64,000 nt of DNA from Enterobacter wuhouensis (GTDB lineage: Bacteria; Pseudomonadota; Gammaproteobacteria; Enterobacterales; Enterobacteriaceae), in contig NZ_SJOO01000001.1 in assembly GCF_004331265.1 (NCBI RefSeq), forward strand, positions 372,001-436,000, given 5' to 3'. Below the pieces are notes generated by a model. The model saw only the letters and a list, made by a program, of their open reading frames with translations, was not told the DNA's origin and did not search any database. Below, one piece after another: positions 1-7,565 of the stretch; position 1 is the stretch's first letter; every line of letters starts with the position of its first letter. Position numbers and translations under genes: made by a program.

Positions 1-465
1 ATGACGCGCCATCTGCCGGGTACAGAAGTCGTTTCAATTTACGATGCCGCGGTGAAGTATCAGAAGGAAGGGACGCCGCTGGCGGTCATCGCCGGGAAAG
101 AGTACGGTTCAGGCTCCAGCCGCGACTGGGCGGCCAAGGGACCGCGTCTGCTCGGCGTGCGGGTAGTGATTGCCGAGTCGTTTGAACGTATCCACCGTTC
201 AAACCTGATCGGCATGGGTATTCTGCCGCTGGAGTTCCCGCAGGGCGTCACGCGTAAGACCCTCGGTTTAACCGGGGAGGAGCAGATCGATATCAGCGGT
301 TTGCAAAGCCTTCAGCCGGGCAAAACGGTGCCGGTGAAGCTAACGCGTGCGGATGGGAAAACAGAGGTGCTGGAATGCCGGTGCCGCATCGATACCGCGA
401 CGGAGCTGACCTACTACCAGAACGACGGCATTTTGCATTATGTGATTCGTAAAATGCTGGATTGA
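1..465 (+). CDS. acnA: Aconitate hydratase A, C-terminal part (5' end outside window)
   Basis: This is the last 154 codons of aconitase A, the TCA-cycle enzyme that interconverts citrate and isocitrate with a [4Fe-4S] cluster. What is seen is the C-terminal swivel domain: the stretch AGKEYGSGSSRDWAAKGPRL near residues 31-50 carries the substrate-binding Ser/Arg motif (GSGSSRDWA) typical of aconitases, followed by IAESFERIHRSNLIGMGILP. The reading frame is open to the first base, so the start codon and the cluster cysteines lie upstream of the window. The protein ends in the expected place (HYVIRKMLD), just before a strong hairpin terminator. Identification is secure; the rest of the gene cannot be judged. 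Confidence 0.97.
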   Translation: MTRHLPGTEVVSIYDAAVKYQKEGTPLAVIAGKEYGSGSSRDWAAKGPRLLGVRVVIAESFERIHRSNLIGMGILPLEFPQGVTRKTLGLTGEEQIDISGLQSLQPGKTVPVKLTRADGKTEVLECRCRIDTATELTYYQNDGILHYVIRKMLD

Positions 466-471
466 TAAGAC

Positions 472-498
472 AAGCCCGGCATTCGTGCCGGGCTTTTT
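472..498 (+). terminator. Rho-independent terminator of acnA, probably shared with ribA
   Basis: A perfect 10-bp stem (AAGCCCGGCA / TGCCGGGCTT) with a TTCG tetraloop is followed by TTTTT. The stem begins with AA on the other strand, so it can also act weakly for the convergent ribA, whose stop lies a few bases away. Confidence 0.9.
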
Positions 499-502
499 GC
501 GA

Positions 503-1093
503 TCACTCGCTCAGCAGGTGGCCCATTTTAGCCGCTTTGGTATCGAGATAGTGCGCGTTCTTCGGGTTACGCCCGACGATCAGCGGCACGCGTTCAACGA
601 TATTGATGCCCGCCTCGGTCAGAATTTCGACTTTTTTAGGGTTGTTGGTTAACAGACGCACTTCGTCCACGCCCAGCAGCTTGAACATATCCGCACACAG
701 GGTGAAATCGCGCTCGTCGGCGGCAAAGCCCAGCTGGTGGTTCGCTTCAACCGTATCGTAACCCTGATCCTGCAGCGCATACGCGCGAATTTTATTCAGC
801 AGACCGATGTTGCGGCCTTCCTGACGATGATAAAGCAGAACGCCTCGGCCTTCCTCTGCAATATGGGAAAGCGCGGCCTCCAGCTGAAAACCGCAGTCGC
901 AGCGCAGGCTGAACAGGGCGTCACCGGTCAGACATTCCGAATGTACACGAGACAGCACCGGCGTCTGTCCTGAAATATCGCCAAACACCAGGGCGACGTG
1001 ATCCTGCCCGGTTGCCAGTTCTTCAAAACCCACCATCAGGAAATCGCCCCATGGGGTAGGCAGTTTGGCTTCTGCCACACGTTTAAGCTGCAT
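503..1093 (-). CDS. ribA: GTP cyclohydrolase II
   Basis: First enzyme of riboflavin synthesis: opens GTP to 2,5-diamino-6-ribosylamino-pyrimidinone phosphate, formate and pyrophosphate. The 196-residue product matches the K-12 length. The zinc cysteines are present as C54, C65 and C67 in the [17 protein letters not shown] segment; [18 protein letters not shown] is the GTP-binding part. The frame is open further upstream, but the start at 1093 ([10 protein letters not shown]) is chosen because it has the family N-terminus and a GGAG ribosome site a few bases before it. No FMN riboswitch structure is apparent in the leader. It converges on acnA. Confidence 0.96.
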   Translation of the reverse strand: MQLKRVAEAKLPTPWGDFLMVGFEELATGQDHVALVFGDISGQTPVLSRVHSECLTGDALFSLRCDCGFQLEAALSHIAEEGRGVLLYHRQEGRNIGLLNKIRAYALQDQGYDTVEANHQLGFAADERDFTLCADMFKLLGVDEVRLLTNNPKKVEILTEAGINIVERVPLIVGRNPKNAHYLDTKAAKMGHLLSE

Positions 1094-1287
1094 GTGATTC
1101 TCCAGAGTAGGCTGACACGTTTCGTGTCTTTGCCTGTTTTGCTTTCTGTATCTGTTCATTTTGCCACAAGCGCGGCACGTTCGCCTAATGGCCGCCATGC
1201 TATATGAACGTTAAACGCACGATCCGACATATCCACCAGATGAATAAATTTCAGTTATGATTGTGATGCTTAGAAAAAGGAGAAGAC

Positions 1288-2055
1288 ATGCTTTTAATCG
1301 CCAGACGAACGGCAGCGGGTGCGGCCATATTACTGATTATGCCTGTGATCGTATGGGCCTCCGGCTGGATGTGGCAGCCCGGGCATAACGCCCTGTGGCT
1401 TAAATCACTGTATTGGGTTACCGAGACGGTGACTCAGCCCTGGGGCATAATTACGCATGTCATACTGTGCGCCTGGTTTCTGTGGTGCCTGCGCTTCCGG
1501 CTACGTCCGGCCATCATGCTGTTTGCCATTCTTGGCGGGGCGATCCTGGTGGGGCAAGGGGTAAAATCCTGGGTGAAAGATCATGTACAGGAGCCGCGTC
1601 CTTTTGTCGTGTGGCTTGAAAAAACGCATCATATTCCGGTAGATGAGTTCTACACTTTAAAGCGTAAAGATCGTGGTGCGCTGGTGAAAGAGCAGCTTAC
1701 GGAACAGCAAGATATTCCTAAATTTTTACGCAAGCACTGGCAAAAGGAGACCGGGTTCGCGTTTCCTTCCGGGCATACTATGTTTGCGGCAAGCTGGGCG
1801 TTACTCGGCGTTGGGCTGCTGTGGCCGCGGCGCAGAACGGTGACGATAGCCCTTTTGCTGGTGTGGGCAACGGCGGTAATGGGGAGCCGCTTATTGTTGG
1901 GTATGCACTGGCCGCGAGATTTGGTGGTGGCGACGCTGATATCCTGGCTGCTGGTGACGCTTGCGACCTGGCTCGCTGAGCGGCTATGCGGTCCGTTAAC
2001 GCCGCCGCCAGTTGAGAAGAAAGAAATCGCCGAAAGGGAACAAACCGGGGCGTAA
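1288..2055 (+). CDS. pgpB: Phosphatidylglycerophosphatase B (PAP2 family)
   Basis: Inner-membrane lipid phosphatase that removes phosphate from phosphatidylglycerophosphate, undecaprenyl diphosphate and related lipids, so it serves phospholipid and cell-wall carrier metabolism. The 255 residues contain several membrane segments and the three PAP2 motifs: KSWVKDHVQEPRP with R104, PSGH with H163, and SRLLLGMHWPRD with H207, the same numbering as in E. coli. The start has an AAAAGGAGAAG ribosome site just upstream. It precedes lapA-lapB in the same direction, with a separate predicted promoter in between. Confidence 0.96.
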   Translation: MLLIARRTAAGAAILLIMPVIVWASGWMWQPGHNALWLKSLYWVTETVTQPWGIITHVILCAWFLWCLRFRLRPAIMLFAILGGAILVGQGVKSWVKDHVQEPRPFVVWLEKTHHIPVDEFYTLKRKDRGALVKEQLTEQQDIPKFLRKHWQKETGFAFPSGHTMFAASWALLGVGLLWPRRRTVTIALLLVWATAVMGSRLLLGMHWPRDLVVATLISWLLVTLATWLAERLCGPLTPPPVEKKEIAEREQTGA

Positions 2056-2057
2056 AG

Positions 2058-2084
2058 GTTGAAATTAACGCTTATGCCCATAAA
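2058..2084 (+). promoter_or_regulatory. Predicted sigma-32 (heat-shock) promoter of lapA-lapB
   Basis: GTTGAA (2058-2063), 13-base spacer, CCCATAAA (2077-2084) resembles the RpoH consensus CTTGAA-N13/14-CCCATnT. It lies right after the pgpB stop, about 120 bases before lapA. In E. coli lapAB is known to be heat-shock controlled, which agrees. Confidence 0.55.
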
Positions 2085-2203
2085 TCCATGACTGGCGCGC
2101 TATTATTTCCATTTCGCGTCCGTCGCTAAAATGGTAGTTTATAAGGCTGATTGCGGTGAGTTGAACACACTTTATTCGCTTGAACCACATAACGGGAAGT
2201 AAT

Positions 2204-2512
2204 GTGAAATATTTACTCATTTTCTTACTGGTGTTGGCGATTTTTGTCATTTCAGTCACATTGGGCGCGCAAAATGATCAACAGGTAACCTTTAACTATC
2301 TGCTGGCGCAGGGCGAGTATCGCGTATCGAGCCTGCTGGCGGTGTTATTCGCAGCGGGTTTTGCCATTGGCTGGCTGGTTTGCGGCCTGTTCTGGCTCAA
2401 GGTCCGCGTTTCACTTGCGCGCGCTGAGCGCAAAATCAAGAGACTCGAACATCAAATTGCGCCTGCGTCCGACATTCCGGAGAGCTCTGGTGTGCCGGTA
2501 GTCAAGGAATAA
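2204..2512 (+). CDS. lapA: Lipopolysaccharide assembly protein A (DUF1049)
   Basis: Small inner-membrane protein that works with LapB in lipopolysaccharide assembly and LpxC control. Two hydrophobic segments are visible (about residues 2-20 and 40-65), then a basic/coiled tail (SLARAERKIKRLEHQ). I use the GTG start at 2204, which gives VKYLLIFLLV as N-terminus and 102 residues, the K-12 length; a GGGAAGTAAT sequence precedes it. An upstream ATG in frame would add eight residues but lacks a ribosome site. The stop is six bases before lapB, so translation is likely coupled. Confidence 0.94.
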   Translation: MKYLLIFLLVLAIFVISVTLGAQNDQQVTFNYLLAQGEYRVSSLLAVLFAAGFAIGWLVCGLFWLKVRVSLARAERKIKRLEHQIAPASDIPESSGVPVVKE

Positions 2513-2518
2513 TCGAAT

Positions 2519-3688
2519 ATGCTGGAGTTGTTGTTTCTGCTTTTGCCTGTAGCCGCAGCCTATGGCTGGTATATGGGCCGCAGAAGTGCGCAACAAACAA
2601 AACAGGATGAAGCCAATCGCCTCTCCCGCGACTACGTTGCGGGGGTGAACTTCCTTCTGAGCAATCAACAGGACAAAGCGGTAGACCTGTTCCTCGACAT
2701 GCTTAAAGAGGACACCGGTACCGTTGAAGCCCATCTCACCCTGGGTAACCTGTTCCGCTCTCGCGGCGAGGTTGACCGCGCCATACGCATTCACCAGACC
2801 CTCATGGAAAGCGCATCGCTGACCTACGACCAGCGTCTTCTGGCGGTACAACAGCTGGGCCGTGATTACATGGCGGCAGGTTTATACGACCGCGCCGAAG
2901 ATATGTTCGCGCAGCTGGTGGATGAGACGGATTTTCGCATCAGCGCGCTGCAGCAGCTGCTGCAAATTTATCAGGCTACCAGCGACTGGCAGAAAGCCAT
3001 TGATACCGCCGAGCGCCTGGTTAAGCTCGGCAAAGACAAACAGCGCGTGGAGATAGCCCATTTCTACTGCGAGCTTGCCCTTCAGCAAATGGGGAACGAC
3101 GACATGGAAAAAGCCATGGCGTTGCTCAAGAAGGGGGCCGCGGCAGATCGCAGCAGCGCGCGCATCTCCATTATGATGGGGCGCGTCTTTATGGCCAAAG
3201 GTGAGTTTGCTAAAGCCGTTGAAAGCCTGCTGCGGGTTATCGATCAGGATAAAGAGCTGGTCAGCGAAACCCTGGACATGCTGCAGACCTGCTATCAGCA
3301 GCTGGATAAGCAGGACGAGTGGTTTGCCTTCCTGCGCCGTTGTGTAGAAGAGAACACCGGTGCGACCGCCGAACTGATGCTATCGGACGTGGTAGAGCAG
3401 CATGAAGGCAGCGACACAGCTCAAATCTACATCACGCGTCAGCTCCAGCGCCACCCCACCATGCGTGTCTTCCACAAGCTGATGGATTATCACCTGAACG
3501 ACGCGGAAGAAGGGCGAGCGAAAGAGAGCCTGATGGTGCTGCGCGACATGGTCGGCGAGCAGGTTCGCAGCAAGCCGCGCTACCGCTGTCAGAAGTGTGG
3601 CTTCACCGCCTATTCCCTTTACTGGCACTGTCCTTCCTGCCGTGCCTGGTCGACGATCAAGCCGATACGCGGCCTGGACGGGCAGTAG
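2519..3688 (+). CDS. lapB: Lipopolysaccharide assembly protein B (TPR-rubredoxin)
   Basis: Essential adaptor that delivers LpxC to the FtsH protease and so limits lipid A synthesis. The 389 residues equal the E. coli protein: an N-terminal membrane anchor (about 1-18, LELLFLLLPVAAAYGWYMG), a long run of TPR helices (about 35-330), and a C-terminal rubredoxin-like zinc site with C357, C360, C371 and C374 (CQKC ... CPSC). All features needed for function are intact. It follows lapA by six bases and shares its promoter(s). Confidence 0.97.
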   Translation: MLELLFLLLPVAAAYGWYMGRRSAQQTKQDEANRLSRDYVAGVNFLLSNQQDKAVDLFLDMLKEDTGTVEAHLTLGNLFRSRGEVDRAIRIHQTLMESASLTYDQRLLAVQQLGRDYMAAGLYDRAEDMFAQLVDETDFRISALQQLLQIYQATSDWQKAIDTAERLVKLGKDKQRVEIAHFYCELALQQMGNDDMEKAMALLKKGAAADRSSARISIMMGRVFMAKGEFAKAVESLLRVIDQDKELVSETLDMLQTCYQQLDKQDEWFAFLRRCVEENTGATAELMLSDVVEQHEGSDTAQIYITRQLQRHPTMRVFHKLMDYHLNDAEEGRAKESLMVLRDMVGEQVRSKPRYRCQKCGFTAYSLYWHCPSCRAWSTIKPIRGLDGQ

Positions 3689-3872
3689 TTTTTAAAAAGC
3701 CCTAACTTTAGTTACAACATACTTAACGTTTTCTCAACCCGTCTGGCACCGTGCGGCCTGTAGCCTAGCAGGAAAGTAAATCGATTCTGTCAATTTGTAG
3801 CGCTGGCAGGTAGAATGCTGGCCGTTTATCTGTTCCGCGCCGCAGCGCGCCCATAGACGAAAAGGGCTGGTC

Positions 3873-4610
3873 ATGACGTCTGTTACTTCCTCCACTTCCC
3901 GCGTAGTTACTGATTCTCCCGTTGTTGTTGCTCTTGATTACAACAAGCGTGATGCCGCACTGGCCTTTGTCGACGGTATCGATCCGCGCGACTGCCGCCT
4001 GAAAGTGGGCAAAGAAATGTTCACGCTCTTCGGGCCGCAAATTGTTCGTGACCTCCAGCAGCGTGGTTTTGACGTTTTCCTCGACCTGAAATTTCACGAT
4101 ATCCCAAACACCACTGCGCATGCCGTTGCGGCAGCGGCAGAGCTTGGGGTCTGGATGGTTAACGTTCACGCTTCAGGTGGGGCGAGAATGATGACGGCCG
4201 CGCGTGAAGCGCTTCTGCCGTTCGGTAAGGATGCGCCGTTACTGATTGCCGTGACCGTCCTGACCAGTATGGATGAAAGCGATTTGCGCGATCTCGGCGT
4301 GACGTTGTCACCTGCAGACCATGCTGAACGGCTGGCGCGTTTGACGCAAAACTGTGGCCTTGATGGCGTGGTTTGTTCGGCGCAGGAAGCCGTGCGCTTC
4401 AAAAATGAACTGGGTCAAGAATTTAAGCTGGTTACGCCGGGTATCCGTCCCGCAGGGAGCGACGTGGGCGATCAGCGCCGTATTATGACGCCCGAGCAGG
4501 CGCAGGCGGCGGGCGTTGATTATATGGTTATCGGGCGACCGGTGACGCAGTCTGCAAACCCTGCCGGCACGCTGAAAGCAATTAATGCATCACTGAAAAA
4601 GGGGGCGTAA
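3873..4610 (+). CDS. pyrF: Orotidine-5'-phosphate decarboxylase
   Basis: Last step of UMP synthesis: decarboxylates OMP. The 245-residue TIM barrel keeps the catalytic set K44, D71, K73 and D76 ([17 protein letters not shown]) and the C-terminal phosphate loop around VTPGIRP and GRPVTQ. About 185 bases separate it from lapB; within them TGTCAA-17-TAGAAT (about 3798-3826) could be its own sigma-70 promoter, a weak call. The stop codon overlaps the yciH start by one base, so the two are co-translated. Confidence 0.97.
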   Translation: MTSVTSSTSRVVTDSPVVVALDYNKRDAALAFVDGIDPRDCRLKVGKEMFTLFGPQIVRDLQQRGFDVFLDLKFHDIPNTTAHAVAAAAELGVWMVNVHASGGARMMTAAREALLPFGKDAPLLIAVTVLTSMDESDLRDLGVTLSPADHAERLARLTQNCGLDGVVCSAQEAVRFKNELGQEFKLVTPGIRPAGSDVGDQRRIMTPEQAQAAGVDYMVIGRPVTQSANPAGTLKAINASLKKGA

Positions 4611-4936
4611 TGTCCGACTCCAATAGCCGTCTGGTCTATTCCACTGACAGTGGACGCATTGACGAACCAAAAGAAAAGGTGGTACGTCCGAAGGGAGATG
4701 GCATCGTTCGTATTCAGCGTCAAACCAGCGGGCGAAAAGGAAAGGGCGTATGCCTGATTTCCGGCATTGACCTTGATGACGCTGAGCTAGTAAAGCTGGC
4801 TGCAGAGTTGAAGAAGAAGTGCGGCTGCGGCGGTGCTGTAAAAGATGGCATTATCGAAATACAGGGCGACAAACGCGACCTCATAAAATCTCTGCTCGAA
4901 GCCAGGGGGATGAAAGTAAAACTGGCGGGTGGTTAA
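4610..4936 (+). CDS. yciH: SUI1/eIF1-family protein YciH
   Basis: A 108-residue protein of the SUI1 (eIF1-like) fold, the length found in E. coli. The core GKGVCLISGIDLDDAELVKL, the KKKCGCGGAVKDG segment and IQGDKRDLI are the SUI1 hallmarks. In E. coli it has been linked to accuracy of start selection in translation, acting like IF3 or eIF1; its physiological role is not settled. It overlaps pyrF by one base and ends before a hairpin terminator, so pyrF-yciH forms a two-gene unit. Confidence 0.94.
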   Translation: MSDSNSRLVYSTDSGRIDEPKEKVVRPKGDGIVRIQRQTSGRKGKGVCLISGIDLDDAELVKLAAELKKKCGCGGAVKDGIIEIQGDKRDLIKSLLEARGMKVKLAGG

Positions 4937-4943
4937 AATAAAT

Positions 4944-4971
4944 GAGCCACGGTGCATACCGTGGCTCTTAT
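4944..4971 (+). terminator. Terminator of pyrF-yciH
   Basis: Nine-base stem GAGCCACGG / CCGTGGCTC with a TGCATA loop, followed by TTATTCTT. The T-run is short but the stem is perfect and correctly placed just after the yciH stop. Confidence 0.75.
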
Positions 4972-5041
4972 TCTTGACGTGCGTAAGTCAGGCCTGAAAT
5001 TCGCTCAATATAATGTTATACCGGCGCAGGCTTTTGATTAA

Positions 5042-5260
5042 TTATTTGCCGACCTGGTGACCGATAATACCACCAACGGCCGCGCCACCTAATGTACCCA
5101 GCGTGCTACCATCAGTTAATACCGCACCACCAAGAGCACCGGCACCCGCACCGATAGCGGTGTTACGGTCGCGTTTAGACCAGTTAGAGCATGCGCTCAG
5201 GGACATTGCTACAGTGATTGCCAGTACAGCGGCGGCTAATTTTTTGCTGGTTAAGGTCAT
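5042..5260 (-). CDS. osmB: Osmotically inducible lipoprotein B
   Basis: Small outer-membrane-type lipoprotein induced by osmotic and stationary-phase stress. The 72 residues match E. coli OsmB: signal peptide with lipobox LSAC (modified cysteine C24), then a glycine-zipper region (GAGAGALGGAVL ... GGAAVGGIIGHQVGK). Its molecular task is unknown. The start has AGGAG a few bases upstream, and a stress-type -10 element lies about 50 bases before it. Confidence 0.95.
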   Translation of the reverse strand: MTLTSKKLAAAVLAITVAMSLSACSNWSKRDRNTAIGAGAGALGGAVLTDGSTLGTLGGAAVGGIIGHQVGK

Positions 5261-5305
5261 AATACTTTCTCCTGAATTATCGATTCACGGAAAGGAATGC
5301 CCCTT

Positions 5306-5313
5306 AAGTATAG
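5306..5313 (-). promoter_or_regulatory. Probable osmB -10 element (sigma-S/sigma-70 type)
   Basis: On the minus strand the sequence reads TCTATACTTAAG, an extended CTATACTT -10 of the kind favoured by RpoS. The position agrees with osmB being a stress gene. No clear -35 was found, which is common for RpoS promoters. Confidence 0.45.
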
Positions 5314-5495
5314 ACAATATCAATACCTAAATATGCTTTTCCGTGAAAGCTAGTGGCGCAGGCGTTACGTAATCACGCAGGTGATAGTCACTTCCTGTTA
5401 TATCGCTAACATTAATTTTACGACTTTAGGTCAGCTTATACAGGTAAAAACTCTTAAAGGCGGGATAGGAATTATCTCAGAGAGGGGCTTGCGTA

Positions 5496-5515
5496 CGCCC
5501 GAAATAATTCGGGCG
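5496..5515. other. Perfect inverted repeat downstream of deoT
   Basis: CGCCCGAA and TTCGGGCG separated by ATAA, about a dozen bases past the deoT stop. It could be the deoT transcription end, but no T-run follows on either strand, so termination is only a guess. Confidence 0.4.
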
Positions 5516-5526
5516 CATAAGAAGGC

Positions 5527-6279
5527 TCAAACGGGCTTTTTAATAATATCGACGTTCAGGCCATGACTTTCGAGTTTAATACGATGCTCATCGCTCAGGC
5601 GTTCATCCGTAATGACGCGGCTGAAGCGTGATACCGGGCCCATGGTGTAGGGATGGACAGCACCAAACTTTGAACTGTCGGTGAGCACTATCGCCTCGCA
5701 CTCTTTCTCAAGAACGGCGTTAACGACGTCTGTGCGCATCATATCCCTGCCGGTAAAACCGGTCTCAGGCTGCCAGCCGTCAATGCCGATAAACGCCTTG
5801 CTGAAATGTACCTGCTGTACGTACTGACGCGTCAGCGGGCCAACCATGCTTTCGCTTTTCTTCTGGTAGATTCCCCCGAGCAGGATCACTTCGCAGCGCG
5901 TCTCCTTCAGCAGATGCGCAATATAGCTGCTCACTGTGATGATAGTGACATCTTTCTGATCGGCAAGGGTGCGTGCCAGCAGCGCATTGCTGCTGCCGTT
6001 CTCAATAAAGACCGTCTCACCGTTATTCACTAACGACGCCGCAAACTCTGCCAGTTCACGCTTGAGGGCATAGTTGTTCATCATGCGGGTTTCTACGTCC
6101 TCACTGTCCAGCGGGACGGCATAGCCATGCGCACGACGCAGGTAGCTCTGTTTTTCCAGAAGATTAAGATCCTGACGGATTGTGACCTCAGAAACGCCTG
6201 TCGTTTTGGCAAGATCGACCACGCTTACGCGACCCTGATCGATGACCATCTGCAAAATGAGTTGTTGTCGGGAATTCAT
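5527..6279 (-). CDS. deoT: DeoR-family transcriptional regulator DeoT/YciT
   Basis: DeoR-type repressor: an N-terminal winged helix-turn-helix (about residues 1-57, with [26 protein letters not shown] as the DNA-reading part) and a DeoR C-terminal sugar-phosphate sensor fold ([36 protein letters not shown]). In E. coli it acts as a global regulator with reported effects on maltose and deo genes; the effector is not known. I start at 6279 (MNSRQQL), giving 250 residues as in the family; another ATG three codons upstream is possible and neither has a strong ribosome site. Confidence 0.9.
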   Translation of the reverse strand: MNSRQQLILQMVIDQGRVSVVDLAKTTGVSEVTIRQDLNLLEKQSYLRRAHGYAVPLDSEDVETRMMNNYALKRELAEFAASLVNNGETVFIENGSSNALLARTLADQKDVTIITVSSYIAHLLKETRCEVILLGGIYQKKSESMVGPLTRQYVQQVHFSKAFIGIDGWQPETGFTGRDMMRTDVVNAVLEKECEAIVLTDSSKFGAVHPYTMGPVSRFSRVITDERLSDEHRIKLESHGLNVDIIKKPV

Positions 6280-6322
6280 AGCATCCATTTATTAAAGCAA
6301 AACGAGGTCGAAAAGGGTGGGG

Positions 6323-6505
6323 TTAGACTTCCCACGGCGCTTTTGGCTGTGTGTTTTCAGCGGCGGTTTCTGAACCATTCCGGGAAAGAAGTTCAGATTT
6401 GAGGATCTCCAGATTGCGAATAGCGGACTGGTAATCACCCGCAACCAGAATATCCAGCACCGTATCAATACGTTGTGCCACGGCCAGTGCATCAATGTTA
6501 GACAT
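6323..6505 (-). CDS. yciZ: Small protein YciZ (UPF0509)
   Basis: A 60-residue acidic protein of unknown function. It matches E. coli YciZ along its length: [32 protein letters not shown] in the middle and the C-terminal KAPWEV. No signal peptide or membrane segment. The K-12 protein is a few residues shorter. It lies just upstream of deoT in the same direction and may be co-transcribed. Confidence 0.85.
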   Translation of the reverse strand: MSNIDALAVAQRIDTVLDILVAGDYQSAIRNLEILKSELLSRNGSETAAENTQPKAPWEV

Positions 6506-6698
6506 AATCTCACCTTAGGCGCGAAAAGTTAATATTTTCAATGATGCAGAAAATGGAATCAAAAGAGAAGGGAAAAAATACGATAACCAAATTACATAAA
6601 TGAAAGTGATAATTTTAACCCCTCACATACAGCGTGTTGATTGGGTGGATTAGTCTAAAACTGCGCGCAAGGCGCTTTATTATATGAGGAATTAGGCT

Positions 6699-7565
6699 AT
6701 GACAGTTATCAATCAGGCAACCTGCACACTGTTTACCGATGCTGAACGTTTCACCCAGCTGGCTGCTTATTATGAGGAGGAGCGACGTACCGTCTGGATG
6801 ATGTTGCGGGCGCAGCCACGTCCCTGCTTCAACCATGCGCTCATTGAGGAGATCATGAACCTCTCCTGGCTGGTTCGCCAGTCCGGATTTGCCGTGGATT
6901 TCTGGGTAACCGGCTCGCTGGTGCCCGACATGTACAATGCGGGAGGCGATTTGCAGTTCTTCGTCGAATGCATTCAGAACGGTCGCCGGGAGGCGCTTCG
7001 GGCGTATGCCCGCGCCTGTGTCGATTGTGTCCATGCGGCGTCACGGGGGTTTGATACCGGTGCGATATCTTTAGCTATGGTCGAAGGAAGCGCGCTGGGC
7101 GGAGGGTTTGAAGCCGCGCTGGCGCACCATTTCGTGCTCGCCCAGCGCGATGCCCGCCTGGGCTTTCCTGAAATTGCCTTCAACCTGTTTCCCGGCATGG
7201 GGGGATATTCACTGGTCGCGCGCCGTTCAGGCATGAAGCTGGCCGAAGAGCTGATCTATAAAGGGGAGTCGCATACGGCGGAATGGTATGAGCAGCATGG
7301 GCTCGTGGACGTGCTGTTTGAGCCCGGACAAAGCTACGTTGCCATCCGGACCTTTATCGACACGCTGCAGCCAAAACTGAACGGCGTCAGGGCCATGCTT
7401 CGCGCCCGCACGCGCGTTCTGCAGCTGCCGCGCAGTGAGCTGATGGATATTACGGAAGATTGGGTCGATGCGGCGTTCTGCCTCGAACCCAAAGATATCG
7501 CCTATATGGAGCGTCTGGTGATGCTGCAAAACCGCCACCAGGCGGGTTTACGCAAGGCCAGCTAA
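6699..7565 (+). CDS. rpfF: DSF (cis-2-unsaturated fatty acid) synthase, RpfF type
   Basis: Crotonase-fold enzyme of the RpfF family, which makes diffusible-signal-factor fatty acids from acyl-ACP by dehydration and thioester cleavage. The 288 residues contain [22 protein letters not shown] and [17 protein letters not shown]. Glutamates E138 (GFEAAL) and E158 (GFPE) are 20 residues apart, like the two catalytic glutamates E141/E161 of Xanthomonas RpfF, so this is not an ordinary enoyl-CoA hydratase. Its stop overlaps, tail to tail, the stop of pdeR/rpfR, which encodes the matching receptor. This pairing is known from Cronobacter and Burkholderia; K-12 has no gene here. A GAGGAATTAGG ribosome site precedes the start. 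Confidence 0.88.
   Translation: MTVINQATCTLFTDAERFTQLAAYYEEERRTVWMMLRAQPRPCFNHALIEEIMNLSWLVRQSGFAVDFWVTGSLVPDMYNAGGDLQFFVECIQNGRREALRAYARACVDCVHAASRGFDTGAISLAMVEGSALGGGFEAALAHHFVLAQRDARLGFPEIAFNLFPGMGGYSLVARRSGMKLAEELIYKGESHTAEWYEQHGLVDVLFEPGQSYVAIRTFIDTLQPKLNGVRAMLRARTRVLQLPRSELMDITEDWVDAAFCLEPKDIAYMERLVMLQNRHQAGLRKAS

Noticed and set aside
1094..1287. FMN riboswitch before ribA
   Set aside because: The leader is short and I could not find the conserved FMN aptamer elements; in enterobacteria that switch belongs to ribB.
5381..5566. 61-codon plus-strand open frame between osmB and deoT
   Set aside because: No ribosome site, no similarity I recognise, and it runs into the deoT 3' end on the opposite strand.
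6699..7565. Ordinary fatty-acid oxidation enoyl-CoA hydratase
   Set aside because: The two glutamates, the length and the overlap with pdeR/rpfR fit RpfF; no beta-oxidation genes are nearby.
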